Shown here: piece by piece, positions 1 to 8,616 of the stretch
How the letters are laid out: every line of letters begins with the position of its first letter
How positions within the stretch are numbered: position 1 is the stretch's first letter
Source: JBHELB01 sp041859045
GTDB taxonomy: Bacteria > Hydrogenedentota > Hydrogenedentia > Hydrogenedentales > SLHB01
Direction: 5' to 3'
DNA length: 64,000 nt
Assembly: GCA_041859045.1 (NCBI GenBank)
Contig: JBHELB010000016.1
Location: forward strand, 131,695-195,694
The notes under the pieces: generated by a model
Database searches by the model: none
What the model saw: the letters and a program-made list of their open reading frames with translations, nothing else
Told to the model about the DNA's origin: nothing
Program-made: the position numbers and the translations under genes

Positions 1-2
1 TG

Positions 3-254
3 TTCACCGCACCGGCGGCATTTGCGCTGGGCATGCCGTTCCCCCTGGGACTCGGCTCGTTACGCGGGCGGATGGAGCCTTTTGTGCCCTTGGCCTGGGC
101 GATCAACGGCGCGTTCTCGGTCGTCGCATCGCCGATCGCCACGTTGGCGGCAGTGGCGTGGGGCTATTCGGCTGTTTTGGCTTTCGCGGCGGTCCTTTAT
201 ATAATCGCATGGTGCATTTACCCGGAAGCGAAGGAGAGGGGAGCCGTTTCTTGA
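3..254 (+). CDS. Membrane spermidine-synthase-like protein, C-terminal fragment
   Basis: The gene enters from the left edge of the window, so only its last 83 residues are visible. They contain GMPFPLGL followed by a Pro-Leu-Ala-Trp-Ala-Ile-Asn-Gly-Ala-Phe-Ser-Val stretch, a signature I recognise from the C-terminal membrane half of proteins that fuse a multi-spanning membrane domain to a spermidine-synthase-like methyltransferase fold. Two hydrophobic segments are visible, ending in a short charged tail. The stop TGA overlaps the TTG start of the next gene, so the two are probably translationally coupled. The substrate cannot be deduced from this fragment; many members of this family are not true spermidine synthases. 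Confidence 0.6.
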   Translation, partial: FTAPAAFALGMPFPLGLGSLRGRMEPFVPLAWAINGAFSVVASPIATLAAVAWGYSAVLAFAAVLYIIAWCIYPEAKERGAVS

Positions 255-1309
255 GTACACGTTACGCTGTCGTTCTGGTCGCGATGCTTTTGTTGTGCGC
301 CTACGGGTGCACGCCTGCGGAGACCGCTCCCGCGTCGCCCACGCCTTCCGCGCCCGAGACCAGTGTCGCGCCGCCGCTCCCGACAGAGGCTGCGCCTGCG
401 CCTCCGGTGGAATCGGCCCCTGCGCAGGTCAGCGCGGAACCCGTGGCCACGACCGCCCCAGCAGAGACCAGCGCGGTTCCCGCGGAGGGAACGACCGCTT
501 CTGAGCCGATCACGTGGGACTATGATCGCTATTTGAAGCTTGCCGAGAAGACGGACCGCTCGATGAAGGTAAGCAAGCAGGCATTTGACGCGATTCAGAA
601 GCGGAAAGAGCCGGCGGCCAAGCGAGTCGAGCGTTATCTGAAGGAGCGTTTTAAGACCGCTGACCCGGAAGTGCTTCGCGCGTTTTCGGAATTGCCTCGC
701 GAGTATTTCCACTACAACTACGAGGGACGTTTCGCAACGGTTTCGAGTGCATACGAGGACGAGCCGAAGCCGTGGGCGCTGGGCTATGGTTCGGCGCTGA
801 GCGATTATCTCGGGCAAGTGTATATGACGCAGTTGGCCGCGCCGAAGCCGGGCGAAACCGTGCTCGAGATCGGCACCGGAAGCGGGTACCAGTCGGCGTT
901 GCTGTCACGGATCGTGAAGGATGTCTACAGCATCGAGATCATTGAGCCGTTGGGAAAATCGGTCGGGAAGGTGCTTGAATCGCTCGAACTGGGCAACGTC
1001 CATGCGCGCGTTGGCGATGGGTACTTTGGCTGGCCGGAGGTGCAGGGCGGTTTCGACATTATCATGGTGACGTGTGCGGCGCGTTACGTGCCCCCGGCGT
1101 TGCTCGAACAATTGAAGCCGGGTGGGCGACTGCTGATTCCGGTGGGGCCGCCGATCAAGGGCCGACAGGTGCTCTACGTTTACACCAAGGACGCCGAGGG
1201 CAAGGTCCATTCGCGCCGCGACGTGGGTGTTTTCTTCATTCCGATGACCGGTGCAATGCAAAAAGAGAAGGCCCCCGCACAGCAGGCCAAGGCCCTTCCC
1301 GGCGAATAA
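251..1309 (+). CDS. Lipoprotein protein-L-isoaspartate O-methyltransferase-like
   Basis: A 352-residue protein whose C-terminal 200 residues carry the PCMT-type SAM-binding motif VLEIGTGSGYQ (about residues 205-215) and the following VYSIEI strand. The family methylates isoaspartyl residues in damaged proteins. The N-terminus is a hydrophobic signal peptide ending AYGC, a weak lipobox with Cys20, followed by about 65 residues of Ala/Pro/Thr-rich linker. I chose TTG at 251 because it overlaps the upstream stop (TTGA) and sits about 10 bases after AAGGAGAGGGG; longer starts at 158 would put the signal peptide inside the protein. The usual Thr-Ile-Ser-x-Pro element before motif I is replaced by GSALSDYLGQ. 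Predicted to act in the periplasm or at the membrane, where free SAM is not expected, so catalysis is uncertain. Confidence 0.75.
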   Translation: MSTRYAVVLVAMLLLCAYGCTPAETAPASPTPSAPETSVAPPLPTEAAPAPPVESAPAQVSAEPVATTAPAETSAVPAEGTTASEPITWDYDRYLKLAEKTDRSMKVSKQAFDAIQKRKEPAAKRVERYLKERFKTADPEVLRAFSELPREYFHYNYEGRFATVSSAYEDEPKPWALGYGSALSDYLGQVYMTQLAAPKPGETVLEIGTGSGYQSALLSRIVKDVYSIEIIEPLGKSVGKVLESLELGNVHARVGDGYFGWPEVQGGFDIIMVTCAARYVPPALLEQLKPGGRLLIPVGPPIKGRQVLYVYTKDAEGKVHSRRDVGVFFIPMTGAMQKEKAPAQQAKALPGE

Positions 1310-1434
1310 CGCGCCGCGCCCGTTCTTTTGCGGACGCGACTTGTGACCCCCACTCAAAACCGGTAGTCTATGCCCGTTTTCGGGCTCGGTTGTAACCTTT
1401 TGCGCCTTTGGCGCGGATGCACAGAGGAGGCTCC

Positions 1435-2109
1435 ATGCCGCACACTCCGTTCTATGTAGGTCGCTTGGTGGTTGTGGGCACGACGCCCGCCGGTGAATGT
1501 TTCGCGGGCTACCGCGTGTCGAGTCGGTCATTCCCGAATCGGATGGCGGTCGTTGGCGATGCGCAGGATTCCGTGCGTATCGTGCCGAAGCCGGGTTTTG
1601 AGACGGATATTCAGAAGAATCCCTACATTGCCTACAACTGCGTGCGTGTAGTCTGCGGCGGGGCGGTGGCGGTGGCTACGAACGGTAGCCAGACCGATCC
1701 GATTGCCGAGAAGATCGCCATGGGGCTTCCACCGCGCGATGCGTTGGCGTTGTCGCTGCTCGCGCTGGACTACGAGAAAGATCACCTGGACACGCCGCGC
1801 GTATGCGCGGTGGCCGACACGCGCGATGGAACCGGCTGGCTTGCGGCAATTCGCAAGGACGGCCTCGACGTGCGCAAGATGGACTTGTCGGAGAAGGGCG
1901 TGTGTTACTACGTCTCGACCTATGAGACCAATTTGGTTGAGGCGGCGCAACGCGAGACCGTGGTGGCGGATGACTCGAACGCATTGTGCACCGCGCTGTT
2001 TTCGCACGGGATTTTTGGCGCAATGACCAACCCTGTGACGTCCGTCGCGGCCCGGGCGAACGGGAGCGGATTCGACCTCGCGGTTCAGGACGCCACGCCT
2101 GCATGTTGA
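1435..2109 (+). CDS. purO: Archaeal-type IMP cyclohydrolase (PurO family)
   Basis: A 224-residue protein matching the archaeal IMP cyclohydrolase family, which closes FAICAR to IMP in the last step of purine synthesis. Recognisable family blocks are FYVGRLVVVG near the N-terminus, YRVSSRSFPNR (about residues 27-37), NPYIAYNCVR (about 62-71) and NGSQTDPIAEKI (about 83-94). ATG 1435 follows AGAGGAGG by about five bases, so the start is well supported. The gene overlaps the downstream AAA ATPase by seven bases and lies two genes before purB, which makes and uses neighbouring purine intermediates. In most bacteria this step is done by the C-terminal half of PurH; no purH is in this window. The family assignment is by motif recognition. 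Confidence 0.85.
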   Translation: MPHTPFYVGRLVVVGTTPAGECFAGYRVSSRSFPNRMAVVGDAQDSVRIVPKPGFETDIQKNPYIAYNCVRVVCGGAVAVATNGSQTDPIAEKIAMGLPPRDALALSLLALDYEKDHLDTPRVCAVADTRDGTGWLAAIRKDGLDVRKMDLSEKGVCYYVSTYETNLVEAAQRETVVADDSNALCTALFSHGIFGAMTNPVTSVAARANGSGFDLAVQDATPAC

Positions 2110-3641
2110 ACGAGACGGCGCAACATATCGACCGTCTGATCCGCGCGCGGTACTCGGTGCTTCACCTCGTGACGTGGGAGGAAGAACGCGTCCGTACGAT
2201 GCTCACGGCCATTGCGCAAGCGCAGGGGAAACTGGTGTTCGAGTGGAGCATTACCGACGGCCTCCGGCGTATTCTTGGGCCGTCGGAGGACGTCACGCCC
2301 ACGAAGCGCATCCGCGAGCCGCTTCCGCTGCTGAACGAGATACTCCAGGCGGACACCGCCGCGATCTATGTACTGAAGGATTTTCACACGTACCTTGACG
2401 CGCCGGAGGTCGTCCGGCAGTTGCGTGATCTTGCCGACGCCTTGCGGCGCACGAAAAAGACCGTCGTGTTTGTGTCTCCCGTGCTGAAATTGCCGTCGGA
2501 ACTCGAAAAGAGCGTCACGATTCTGGATGTTCCGTTGCCGTCGTTCGACGAACTAAGCGCGGCGCTGAACAAGTTGTTGTCGAACGCGAGCGCGAGTCGG
2601 CGGTTCCGCGTGGCGCTAACGCCGAACGAACGCGACGCGATGGTGAAGGCGGCACAGGGGTTGACGTTGGCCGAGGCGGAAAACGCGTTTGCACTGGCGA
2701 TTGTGCGCGACAACGTGCTCGACGCGCAGGCGATCTCGGCGGTGATCGACGAGAAGAAACAGGTGATTCGCAAGAGCGGCGTACTTGAGTACTACGAGCC
2801 GTCGGTGTCGTTGCCCGGCGTCGGCGGAATGGGGTTGCTCAAGGATTGGCTACAGAAGCGCGTGCGTGCGTTTACCGAAGAGGCGCGGCGCTATGGGTTG
2901 CCCGAGCCGCGCGGTATTTTACTCATGGGCGTGCAGGGGTGCGGGAAGAGTCTTGTTGCGAAGACGATTGCGTCGGCGTGGCGCATGCCGCTGCTGCGGC
3001 TCGACATGAGCCGGATTTTCGAGGGGTATATCGGCAGTTCCGAGGCGAATATGCGGCGCGCGGTGCAATTGGCGGAGAGTCTCGCGCCGGTGGTGTTGTG
3101 GATCGACGAGATTGAGAAGGCGTTTGCGGGCATGGAGGGGTCGGGCAGTTCCGACGCGGGCACGACCTCGCGCGTGCTCGGCCATTTTCTCACCTGGATT
3201 CAAGAGCGCAGCAAGCCGGTGTTTGTCGTTGCGACGGCCAATGAAGTGCGCGGGTTGCCGCCTGAACTCATGCGCAAGGGGCGTCTTGATGAGATTTTCT
3301 TTGTGGACCTGCCCAACGCGGCGGAACGCGCGGAAATTGTGCAGATCCACTTGCGCAAGGTGCGGCGCGATCCCGCGACGTTCGACATCGCCGGGATTGT
3401 AACGGCGGCGGACGGGTTCAGCGGAGCGGAAATCGAGCAGGCGATCGTCTCCGCGCTGCACGATAGCTTCTTCGCAGGACGCGAAGTGGAAACCGGCGAT
3501 ATTTTGCGTGCGATCAAGGAGACCGTGCCGCTATCCACGTCGATGCGTGAACGCGTGGACGAATTGCGGGCGTGGGCGCGTGACCGCGCGCGGCCGGTGT
3601 CGTCACTAACGGAGCCCGCGTCGGGACGAGCGCATGGATAG
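2103..3641 (+). CDS. Ycf46-like AAA+ ATPase
   Basis: A 512-residue AAA+ ATPase of the type named after chloroplast Ycf46. Residues 1-240 form the family's N-terminal region (a RecA-like half without a P-loop). The C-terminal AAA module has Walker A GVQGCGKS (about 276-283), Walker B VVLWIDEIEKA (about 330-340), sensor 1 VVATAN and a second-region PELMRKGRLDE arginine-finger block, so it looks catalytically complete. ATG 2103 was chosen over the upstream ATG at 1986 because it overlaps the purO stop by seven bases and the extra 39 residues read as out-of-frame purO sequence. Its own 3' end overlaps the TPR gene by eight bases, suggesting the two are made together and may interact. The client or process is unknown. 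Confidence 0.85.
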   Translation: MLNETAQHIDRLIRARYSVLHLVTWEEERVRTMLTAIAQAQGKLVFEWSITDGLRRILGPSEDVTPTKRIREPLPLLNEILQADTAAIYVLKDFHTYLDAPEVVRQLRDLADALRRTKKTVVFVSPVLKLPSELEKSVTILDVPLPSFDELSAALNKLLSNASASRRFRVALTPNERDAMVKAAQGLTLAEAENAFALAIVRDNVLDAQAISAVIDEKKQVIRKSGVLEYYEPSVSLPGVGGMGLLKDWLQKRVRAFTEEARRYGLPEPRGILLMGVQGCGKSLVAKTIASAWRMPLLRLDMSRIFEGYIGSSEANMRRAVQLAESLAPVVLWIDEIEKAFAGMEGSGSSDAGTTSRVLGHFLTWIQERSKPVFVVATANEVRGLPPELMRKGRLDEIFFVDLPNAAERAEIVQIHLRKVRRDPATFDIAGIVTAADGFSGAEIEQAIVSALHDSFFAGREVETGDILRAIKETVPLSTSMRERVDELRAWARDRARPVSSLTEPASGRAHG

Positions 3642-4473
3642 GTTCGACTGGCTCGAACTGCGCGACGAGCATCCTGAACAAGAGGAGGCGCCGCTCACGT
3701 CGCGTCCGAAAGACGGCCCGTCGTTTCATCGTGCGGCGCGTGCGCTGCGCCGGGCAGGGTTTTTCGCCGACGCCGCGCAGCATTACGAGAAGACCGTCGG
3801 GCTTGACGAGCACAATTTTGTTGCGCGAGTCGAGTGGGTGGATACGTTGCTGCGCGCGGAACAGGTAAAGGCCGCGGGGCGTTGCGCGGAGGCGTCGATT
3901 AAGGCCTACCGGCAGGTGCGTCCACTGTATGCGGCGGTTGCGTTGGTGTTGGCGCATCAGCGGCGGGTCGACGAAGCGAAGACGTTCAGCCAGATATCGC
4001 TTGAGGGCGATCAGCCTTCGTGGTACGCGCGCGCGGTGCAGGGCGATCTGATCTTGTGTGAGGATGTGCTTCGGCGCGACGAGGCGATACAGGCGTTCGA
4101 GCAGGCGTTCACGGTGAGCAACGGCTATTGGGAGGCGTATCAGCACGCGGGATGGGCGTTCATGCACGCCGGCTTGCCGGTGTTTGCCGCGCCGTACTTC
4201 GCGGAGGCGGCACACCACTGTCCCAAGGCGTGTACGCCTTGGCTGTATCTGGGGGATGCGTTCCGCGATCTGCATTTCTATGATCAGGCCACGTTCTACT
4301 ATGAACGCGTGATTGAGTTGTCGCCGAAACATGAGGTTGCACAAGAGCGACTGCGCACCTGTGCGCCGCTTGGCTATGGTCTAATGCGTCTTTTCCGAAG
4401 GGAAGACCTACATCGCCGTTGGAAGCAAGAATACGAGAAGCACTTCATAGAAGAGGAGCCGATGGATCTATGA
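3634..4473 (+). CDS. Tetratricopeptide-repeat protein
   Basis: A 279-residue soluble protein without a signal peptide. From about residue 25 to 245 it contains about six TPR-like helical hairpins: ALRRAGFFADAAQHYEKTVG, then YWEAYQHAGWAFMHAGLPVF and PWLYLGDAFRDLHFYDQATF are the clearest. TPR domains are protein-binding scaffolds; no catalytic domain is seen. The first eight bases overlap the AAA ATPase gene and its stop overlaps the purB start (ATGA), so it is embedded in a translationally coupled chain. The most economical guess is that it is the partner or adaptor of the AAA ATPase; that is inference from gene order only. Confidence 0.75.
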   Translation: MDRFDWLELRDEHPEQEEAPLTSRPKDGPSFHRAARALRRAGFFADAAQHYEKTVGLDEHNFVARVEWVDTLLRAEQVKAAGRCAEASIKAYRQVRPLYAAVALVLAHQRRVDEAKTFSQISLEGDQPSWYARAVQGDLILCEDVLRRDEAIQAFEQAFTVSNGYWEAYQHAGWAFMHAGLPVFAAPYFAEAAHHCPKACTPWLYLGDAFRDLHFYDQATFYYERVIELSPKHEVAQERLRTCAPLGYGLMRLFRREDLHRRWKQEYEKHFIEEEPMDL

Positions 4474-5900
4474 CTACCGAATTTGTGAGCCCCCTGGCGC
4501 AGCGCGTTGCCACTAAGGAAATGGTGCAACTCTGGAGTCCACAGAAGAAATTCTCGACCTGGCGCCGTTGCTGGGTTGCGTTGGCCGAGGCCGAGCAGGA
4601 ACTCGGACTTCCCATTACCGACGCGCAACTCGATGAACTTCGCGCGCACGTCGACGATATCGACTTCGCGGCGGCGGAGGCGTTTGAACGCGAGACGCGA
4701 CATGATGTGATGGCGCACATTCACGCGTACGGTCTGGTGGCCCCGAGTGCGAAGCCGATCATTCATCTCGGCGCGACGAGCTGCTACGTGACCGACAACA
4801 CGGACCTCATTCTTATGCGCGAGGGGTTGCAGATACTCCTGCGCAAGGCGGTGAATGTGCTCGCCAAACTCGCGGATTTCGCGGAGAAGTGGAAGGATTT
4901 GCCCACGCTTGGCTACACGCACTATCAGCCCGCGCAGCCGGTAACGCTCGGCAAACGCGCGTGCCTGTGGGCGCAAGATTTGCTCTTTGACATCGAGGAC
5001 ATGGAAGCCGCCATCGCTCGTCTGCGCTGCCGTGGCGCGAAAGGGACGACCGGCACGCAGGCGTCGTTTATGGCGCTGTTCGAGAACGATCACGACAAAG
5101 TGCGTCGTTTGGATCAGCGGGTTGCAGAGAAGCTTGGGTTTGCCCAATCCTACGCTGTGACATGCCAGACCTATCCGCGCAAGGTGGACACGCACGTGCT
5201 GCGTGTGCTCGCGGCGCTGGGGGAGAGCGTTCATAAATTTGCGACCGACATGCGTCTTCTTCAGAACCTAAAAGAGGTTGAGGAGCCATTTGAGAAGAAC
5301 CAGGTCGGCAGTTCGGCGATGGCGTACAAGCGTAACCCAATGCGTGCGGAACGCGCGTGTGCCCTGTCGCGTTTCCTGATTGCCGCGCCGCTGCATTCCG
5401 GGTTTACGTCGGCGGTGCAATGGTTCGAGCGAACGCTCGACGACTCGGCGATTCGCCGATTGAGTTTGCCGGAGTCGTTTCTCGCGGCGGACGGTGTGCT
5501 GAACCTGTACCTGAGCATCATGGAGAATCCGGTGGTGCACCCGAAGGTGATTCACAAGCACCTGATGGCCGAGTTGCCGTTCATGGCGACGGAGAACATC
5601 TTGATGGCGTGCGTGAAACGCGGTGGCGATCGTCAGGAGTTGCACGAGGTTATCCGCACCCATTCGCAGGCCGCGGCGGCGGTGGTGAAGGATGAAGGCG
5701 GGGACAACGACCTGCTCGATCGTCTCGCGGGCGACCCTGCGATTGGTATGTCGCGCACGGAACTGGAGGCGGCGCTCGATGTGATGGAATTCGTTGGCCG
5801 TGCGCCCGCGCAGGTGACGGAGTTCATCGCCCACGACATTCAGCCTGTGCTTGAGCGGCACCGCGCATTGCTCGGGGCGAGCAGCGACGTGCGGGTGTAG
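4470..5900 (+). CDS. purB: Adenylosuccinate lyase
   Basis: A 476-residue member of the fumarase/aspartase superfamily. PurB cleaves SAICAR to AICAR plus fumarate and adenylosuccinate to AMP plus fumarate. Visible signatures are HLGATSCYVTDNTDLI (about residues 94-109), TLGYTHYQPAQPVTLGK (about 147-163) and the flexible-loop family signature GSSAMAYKRNPMRAE with the catalytic serine (about 281-295). Length and the ATSCYVTDNTD block match the class that includes the animal enzymes rather than the shorter Bacillus class. ATG 4470 overlaps the TPR stop by four bases; the longer ATG at 4419 would lie inside that gene. It sits with the IMP cyclohydrolase gene, so this cluster covers two purine steps. 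Confidence 0.95.
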   Translation: MTTEFVSPLAQRVATKEMVQLWSPQKKFSTWRRCWVALAEAEQELGLPITDAQLDELRAHVDDIDFAAAEAFERETRHDVMAHIHAYGLVAPSAKPIIHLGATSCYVTDNTDLILMREGLQILLRKAVNVLAKLADFAEKWKDLPTLGYTHYQPAQPVTLGKRACLWAQDLLFDIEDMEAAIARLRCRGAKGTTGTQASFMALFENDHDKVRRLDQRVAEKLGFAQSYAVTCQTYPRKVDTHVLRVLAALGESVHKFATDMRLLQNLKEVEEPFEKNQVGSSAMAYKRNPMRAERACALSRFLIAAPLHSGFTSAVQWFERTLDDSAIRRLSLPESFLAADGVLNLYLSIMENPVVHPKVIHKHLMAELPFMATENILMACVKRGGDRQELHEVIRTHSQAAAAVVKDEGGDNDLLDRLAGDPAIGMSRTELEAALDVMEFVGRAPAQVTEFIAHDIQPVLERHRALLGASSDVRV

Positions 5901-5905
5901 TCGCT

Positions 5906-6850
5906 GTGGACAGTTCTCCGCGCACCGCGTTGATTGTGAATCCCGCGGCCCGCAACGGGCGGCTGGGAAAACACTGGCCGGAGATCGAACGGCTGCTGCG
6001 CGAGGCGATTGGGCCGCACGACGTCTTCATGACCGAACGTCGTGGGCACGCTACGGAACTGACGCGTGCGGCGTTGCGCGGGGAGTACCGGCGCGTGATC
6101 AGCGCGGGGGGCGACGGCACGCACAACGAAGTGTTGAATGGTTTCTTCGACGGCGTGGCGCTAGTGCAGCCGGAAGCGACGCTGGGCATTCTTCCCTACG
6201 GCACGGGCAGTGATTTTGCGCGGACATTGCGAACCGGCAAGGGGCCGGAGGCGATGCAGGCGTTGCGTGCCGGGCGCACGGTGCTTGCGGATATCGGGCG
6301 CGTGCAATTCAAAGACGGCAACGGGAACGACGGTATACGGCATTTCCTCAACATCGCGGACTTCGGCGTCGGGGGCGAAGTGGTCCAGCGTGTAAACGAG
6401 ACGACCAAGTTCTTTGGCGGTTTCGCGTCGTTCTTGTGGGCGGTTCTCACGACGTTGGCGACCCACAAAAACGCCGAGATGATCATCGAGGCGGAGGGAA
6501 ATCGCTTCACCGGCCGCATCAGCAACGTGATTGTTGCGAAAGGACAGTATTACGGCGGGGGCATGCACGTTGCCCCGTTCGCCCGGCTCGACAACGGCGT
6601 ATTCGACGTCTACGTCATTGGCGACGTGGGACGCGCGGAATCCTTTGTCAATCTACCGAAGGTCTACCTTGGTGGTCTGCACCGGCGCGTCGACAAAGTG
6701 CGGTATCTGCAGACCCGCCGCCTCACCGCCATGTCACCGTCGCGCGTGCTGGTCAATACCGATGGCGAACAGCCCGGGCGGCTGCCGTTGGAGATTAGTC
6801 TCGTGCCTCAAGCGTTGCGAGTGATTACCGGGTTGCGTTACGGCGGCTGA
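5906..6850 (+). CDS. Diacylglycerol/lipid kinase family protein
   Basis: A 314-residue protein of the DAGK catalytic family (YegS/DgkB/BmrU). The N-terminus has LIVNPAARNGRLGKHW and the nucleotide-binding block SAGGDGTHNEVLNGFF (about residues 70-85), followed by LGILPYGTGSDFARTL, the second conserved block. The C-terminal half has the family's beta-sandwich with the MHVAPFARLDNGVFDVYV segment. Such enzymes phosphorylate diacylglycerol, undecaprenol or related lipids with ATP at the membrane face; the lipid here is not known. The start is GTG 5906, five bases after the purB stop. A more upstream start is not possible without entering purB. Confidence 0.88.
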   Translation: MDSSPRTALIVNPAARNGRLGKHWPEIERLLREAIGPHDVFMTERRGHATELTRAALRGEYRRVISAGGDGTHNEVLNGFFDGVALVQPEATLGILPYGTGSDFARTLRTGKGPEAMQALRAGRTVLADIGRVQFKDGNGNDGIRHFLNIADFGVGGEVVQRVNETTKFFGGFASFLWAVLTTLATHKNAEMIIEAEGNRFTGRISNVIVAKGQYYGGGMHVAPFARLDNGVFDVYVIGDVGRAESFVNLPKVYLGGLHRRVDKVRYLQTRRLTAMSPSRVLVNTDGEQPGRLPLEISLVPQALRVITGLRYGG

Positions 6851-6864
6851 AAAAGAGGGTGCAC

Positions 6865-8613
6865 ATGTTGATGGCATGCATGGGTTCTTTGCTGTGGGCG
6901 CTTGCGGCAGAGCCCGCGGTCCCCCAAATCGACACGATCTATGTCGTACCGATGAGCCACACCGACATCGGGTTCACTGCGCCGCCGAGCGTGGTCGCGA
7001 AACAAATGGCCGATGCCGTGGACGCGGCGATCGAGTATGCGAGGGTCGATCCCGAGTATGTGTGGGTGCTGGAGAGTTTCTGGCAACTGGAGCAATGGTT
7101 GCGCAAGGGGAACGATCCCGCGCCGCTCGTCGAGTTACTCAGGTCAGGTCGCTTCGGCCTGAGTGCGGCCTATGCCACGCCGCACAGTTCGCTCATGAGC
7201 GCGTGGGCGTTGGAGTGGAACTTCCGTCTGCCTGCGGAGTGGGGGCGCGCGCAGGGGTTGGCCATGGACTGGGCTGTGCTGGACGACGTGCCGGGGCATC
7301 CCCTCAACTTGCCGTCGTGCATGGCCGTGGCAGGCGTGCGGTACCTGGGGATGGGGGCCAATCAAGGTTTTTCGCCGCGTCTGCCTGAGGAGATCAGCAA
7401 TCGTCCGTTTTGGTGGGAGGGACCGGACGGACATCGCGTATTGACATGGATTTGCGCCGACAATTACGTCGATGGCTGCGAAGTTTACGGCATCGACCCC
7501 GAGATGAAGAAATTTCTACCGCGCGGTACGTATGGCGACGAGGAAGCGCTTGCGCTTATGCGCGCGGACTTGAGTAAGGTTATGCAGCGTTATGCGGACG
7601 CGAAGTATCCCTATGATGCGGTGATGGCGTTTCACGCTTTCGACAATTGGGGTTCAGGTCCGGCGCGCGGTTTGCCGCGTTTTATCAATCTCTGGAATGC
7701 GTCGGGTGGGCGTCCGCGTCTTGTTGTGTCCACGCCGGAGCGGTTTTTTCGCCACATCGAGGAACGTTACGGCGCGCAACTGCCGACGTATCGCGGCGAT
7801 TTTGGTGGACAGTGGGAGCCGGTGCGTTTGGGTACGCCGACGGCAATGGCGCGTGCGCGCGCGTTTGAGGCGAAGTTGCGCACGCAGAAGAAGCCCTCGG
7901 AGAACGATATCGCGCGCCTGCTCACGTACTGGGAACACAGCTTTGGCATGGGTCCAAGTTGGCCAAACTACCTCACGCGTGATGACGTAATCCGCCACAA
8001 CCGCGATCAGTGGCGCATGGTGGCGCGTTGGCCGTTGCCCAAGCAAGCGGTTCGCCGGGGAACGCCGGTAACGTTGCCGCCCGCGGCGCCGGGCGACGCA
8101 TTCGCCTCAAATACGCTCTATCTCGCGAAGCATACGCCCGAGGGACGTACCTATACGCCGCTCGACTCCTCCTGTTGGACCGCCGAGCCGCCCGTTCGCC
8201 TCGACGACGGAGGGCTGCTGTTGCGCCATCGCCTTGACCGCCGTGCGTTGCCGCCTCAAGCGCGAGTGGTGTGGATGTGGAAGTTGCGCGCCGAAGACGC
8301 GAGCGCGGAGATCGTGATTCCGCGCGATGGGAGTACGCTGACCCTTCCAGACGATCGGCTCTTGGGGTATGACGTCGGACATTGGATCGCGCCGGAAGGA
8401 TTTCGCATGGGCGGACTCCGTGTGGAACCCGCCCATGTCTATTACTTTGTCCGCGATGCCGAGCGCGGTTGGCTTCAGGCCGACGTACTCGGACAATCGC
8501 GCGAGGTTACGCTCAAGGGAGAACAGCGCGTCGTGATGGATTTCGACGAGGCGTATCCCGACGAGAAGGAGAAGTTCACCTTCGCACTTACGCTCCGCGG
8601 CGTTGAACCGTAG
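6865..8613 (+). CDS. Secreted GH38-like glycoside hydrolase
   Basis: A 582-residue protein with a short hydrophobic N-terminus (cleavage plausible near LAAEPA). Residues 25-330 resemble the catalytic domain of family 38 alpha-mannosidases: the metal-binding SHTDIGFT near residue 32, a WVLESFWQLEQW block, and a D-x-x-G-H-P motif (about residue 140) where GH38 enzymes have the nucleophile aspartate. The C-terminal 170 residues look like a beta-rich domain. The length is about half that of classical GH38 enzymes, so this belongs to a short GH38-like/DUF5054-type group, with mannosidase activity only an inference. ATG 6865 follows AAAAAGAGGG; GTG 6859 is the alternative. It lies 14 bases after the lipid kinase gene and converges on the next gene with a three-base gap. 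Confidence 0.65.
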   Translation: MLMACMGSLLWALAAEPAVPQIDTIYVVPMSHTDIGFTAPPSVVAKQMADAVDAAIEYARVDPEYVWVLESFWQLEQWLRKGNDPAPLVELLRSGRFGLSAAYATPHSSLMSAWALEWNFRLPAEWGRAQGLAMDWAVLDDVPGHPLNLPSCMAVAGVRYLGMGANQGFSPRLPEEISNRPFWWEGPDGHRVLTWICADNYVDGCEVYGIDPEMKKFLPRGTYGDEEALALMRADLSKVMQRYADAKYPYDAVMAFHAFDNWGSGPARGLPRFINLWNASGGRPRLVVSTPERFFRHIEERYGAQLPTYRGDFGGQWEPVRLGTPTAMARARAFEAKLRTQKKPSENDIARLLTYWEHSFGMGPSWPNYLTRDDVIRHNRDQWRMVARWPLPKQAVRRGTPVTLPPAAPGDAFASNTLYLAKHTPEGRTYTPLDSSCWTAEPPVRLDDGGLLLRHRLDRRALPPQARVVWMWKLRAEDASAEIVIPRDGSTLTLPDDRLLGYDVGHWIAPEGFRMGGLRVEPAHVYYFVRDAERGWLQADVLGQSREVTLKGEQRVVMDFDEAYPDEKEKFTFALTLRGVEP

Positions 8614-8616
8614 CGG

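Noticed and set aside
1310..1434. Promoter TTGTGA-N17-TAGTCT upstream of purO
   Set aside because: Both hexamers are weak (four and three matches) and the spacing alone is not convincing.
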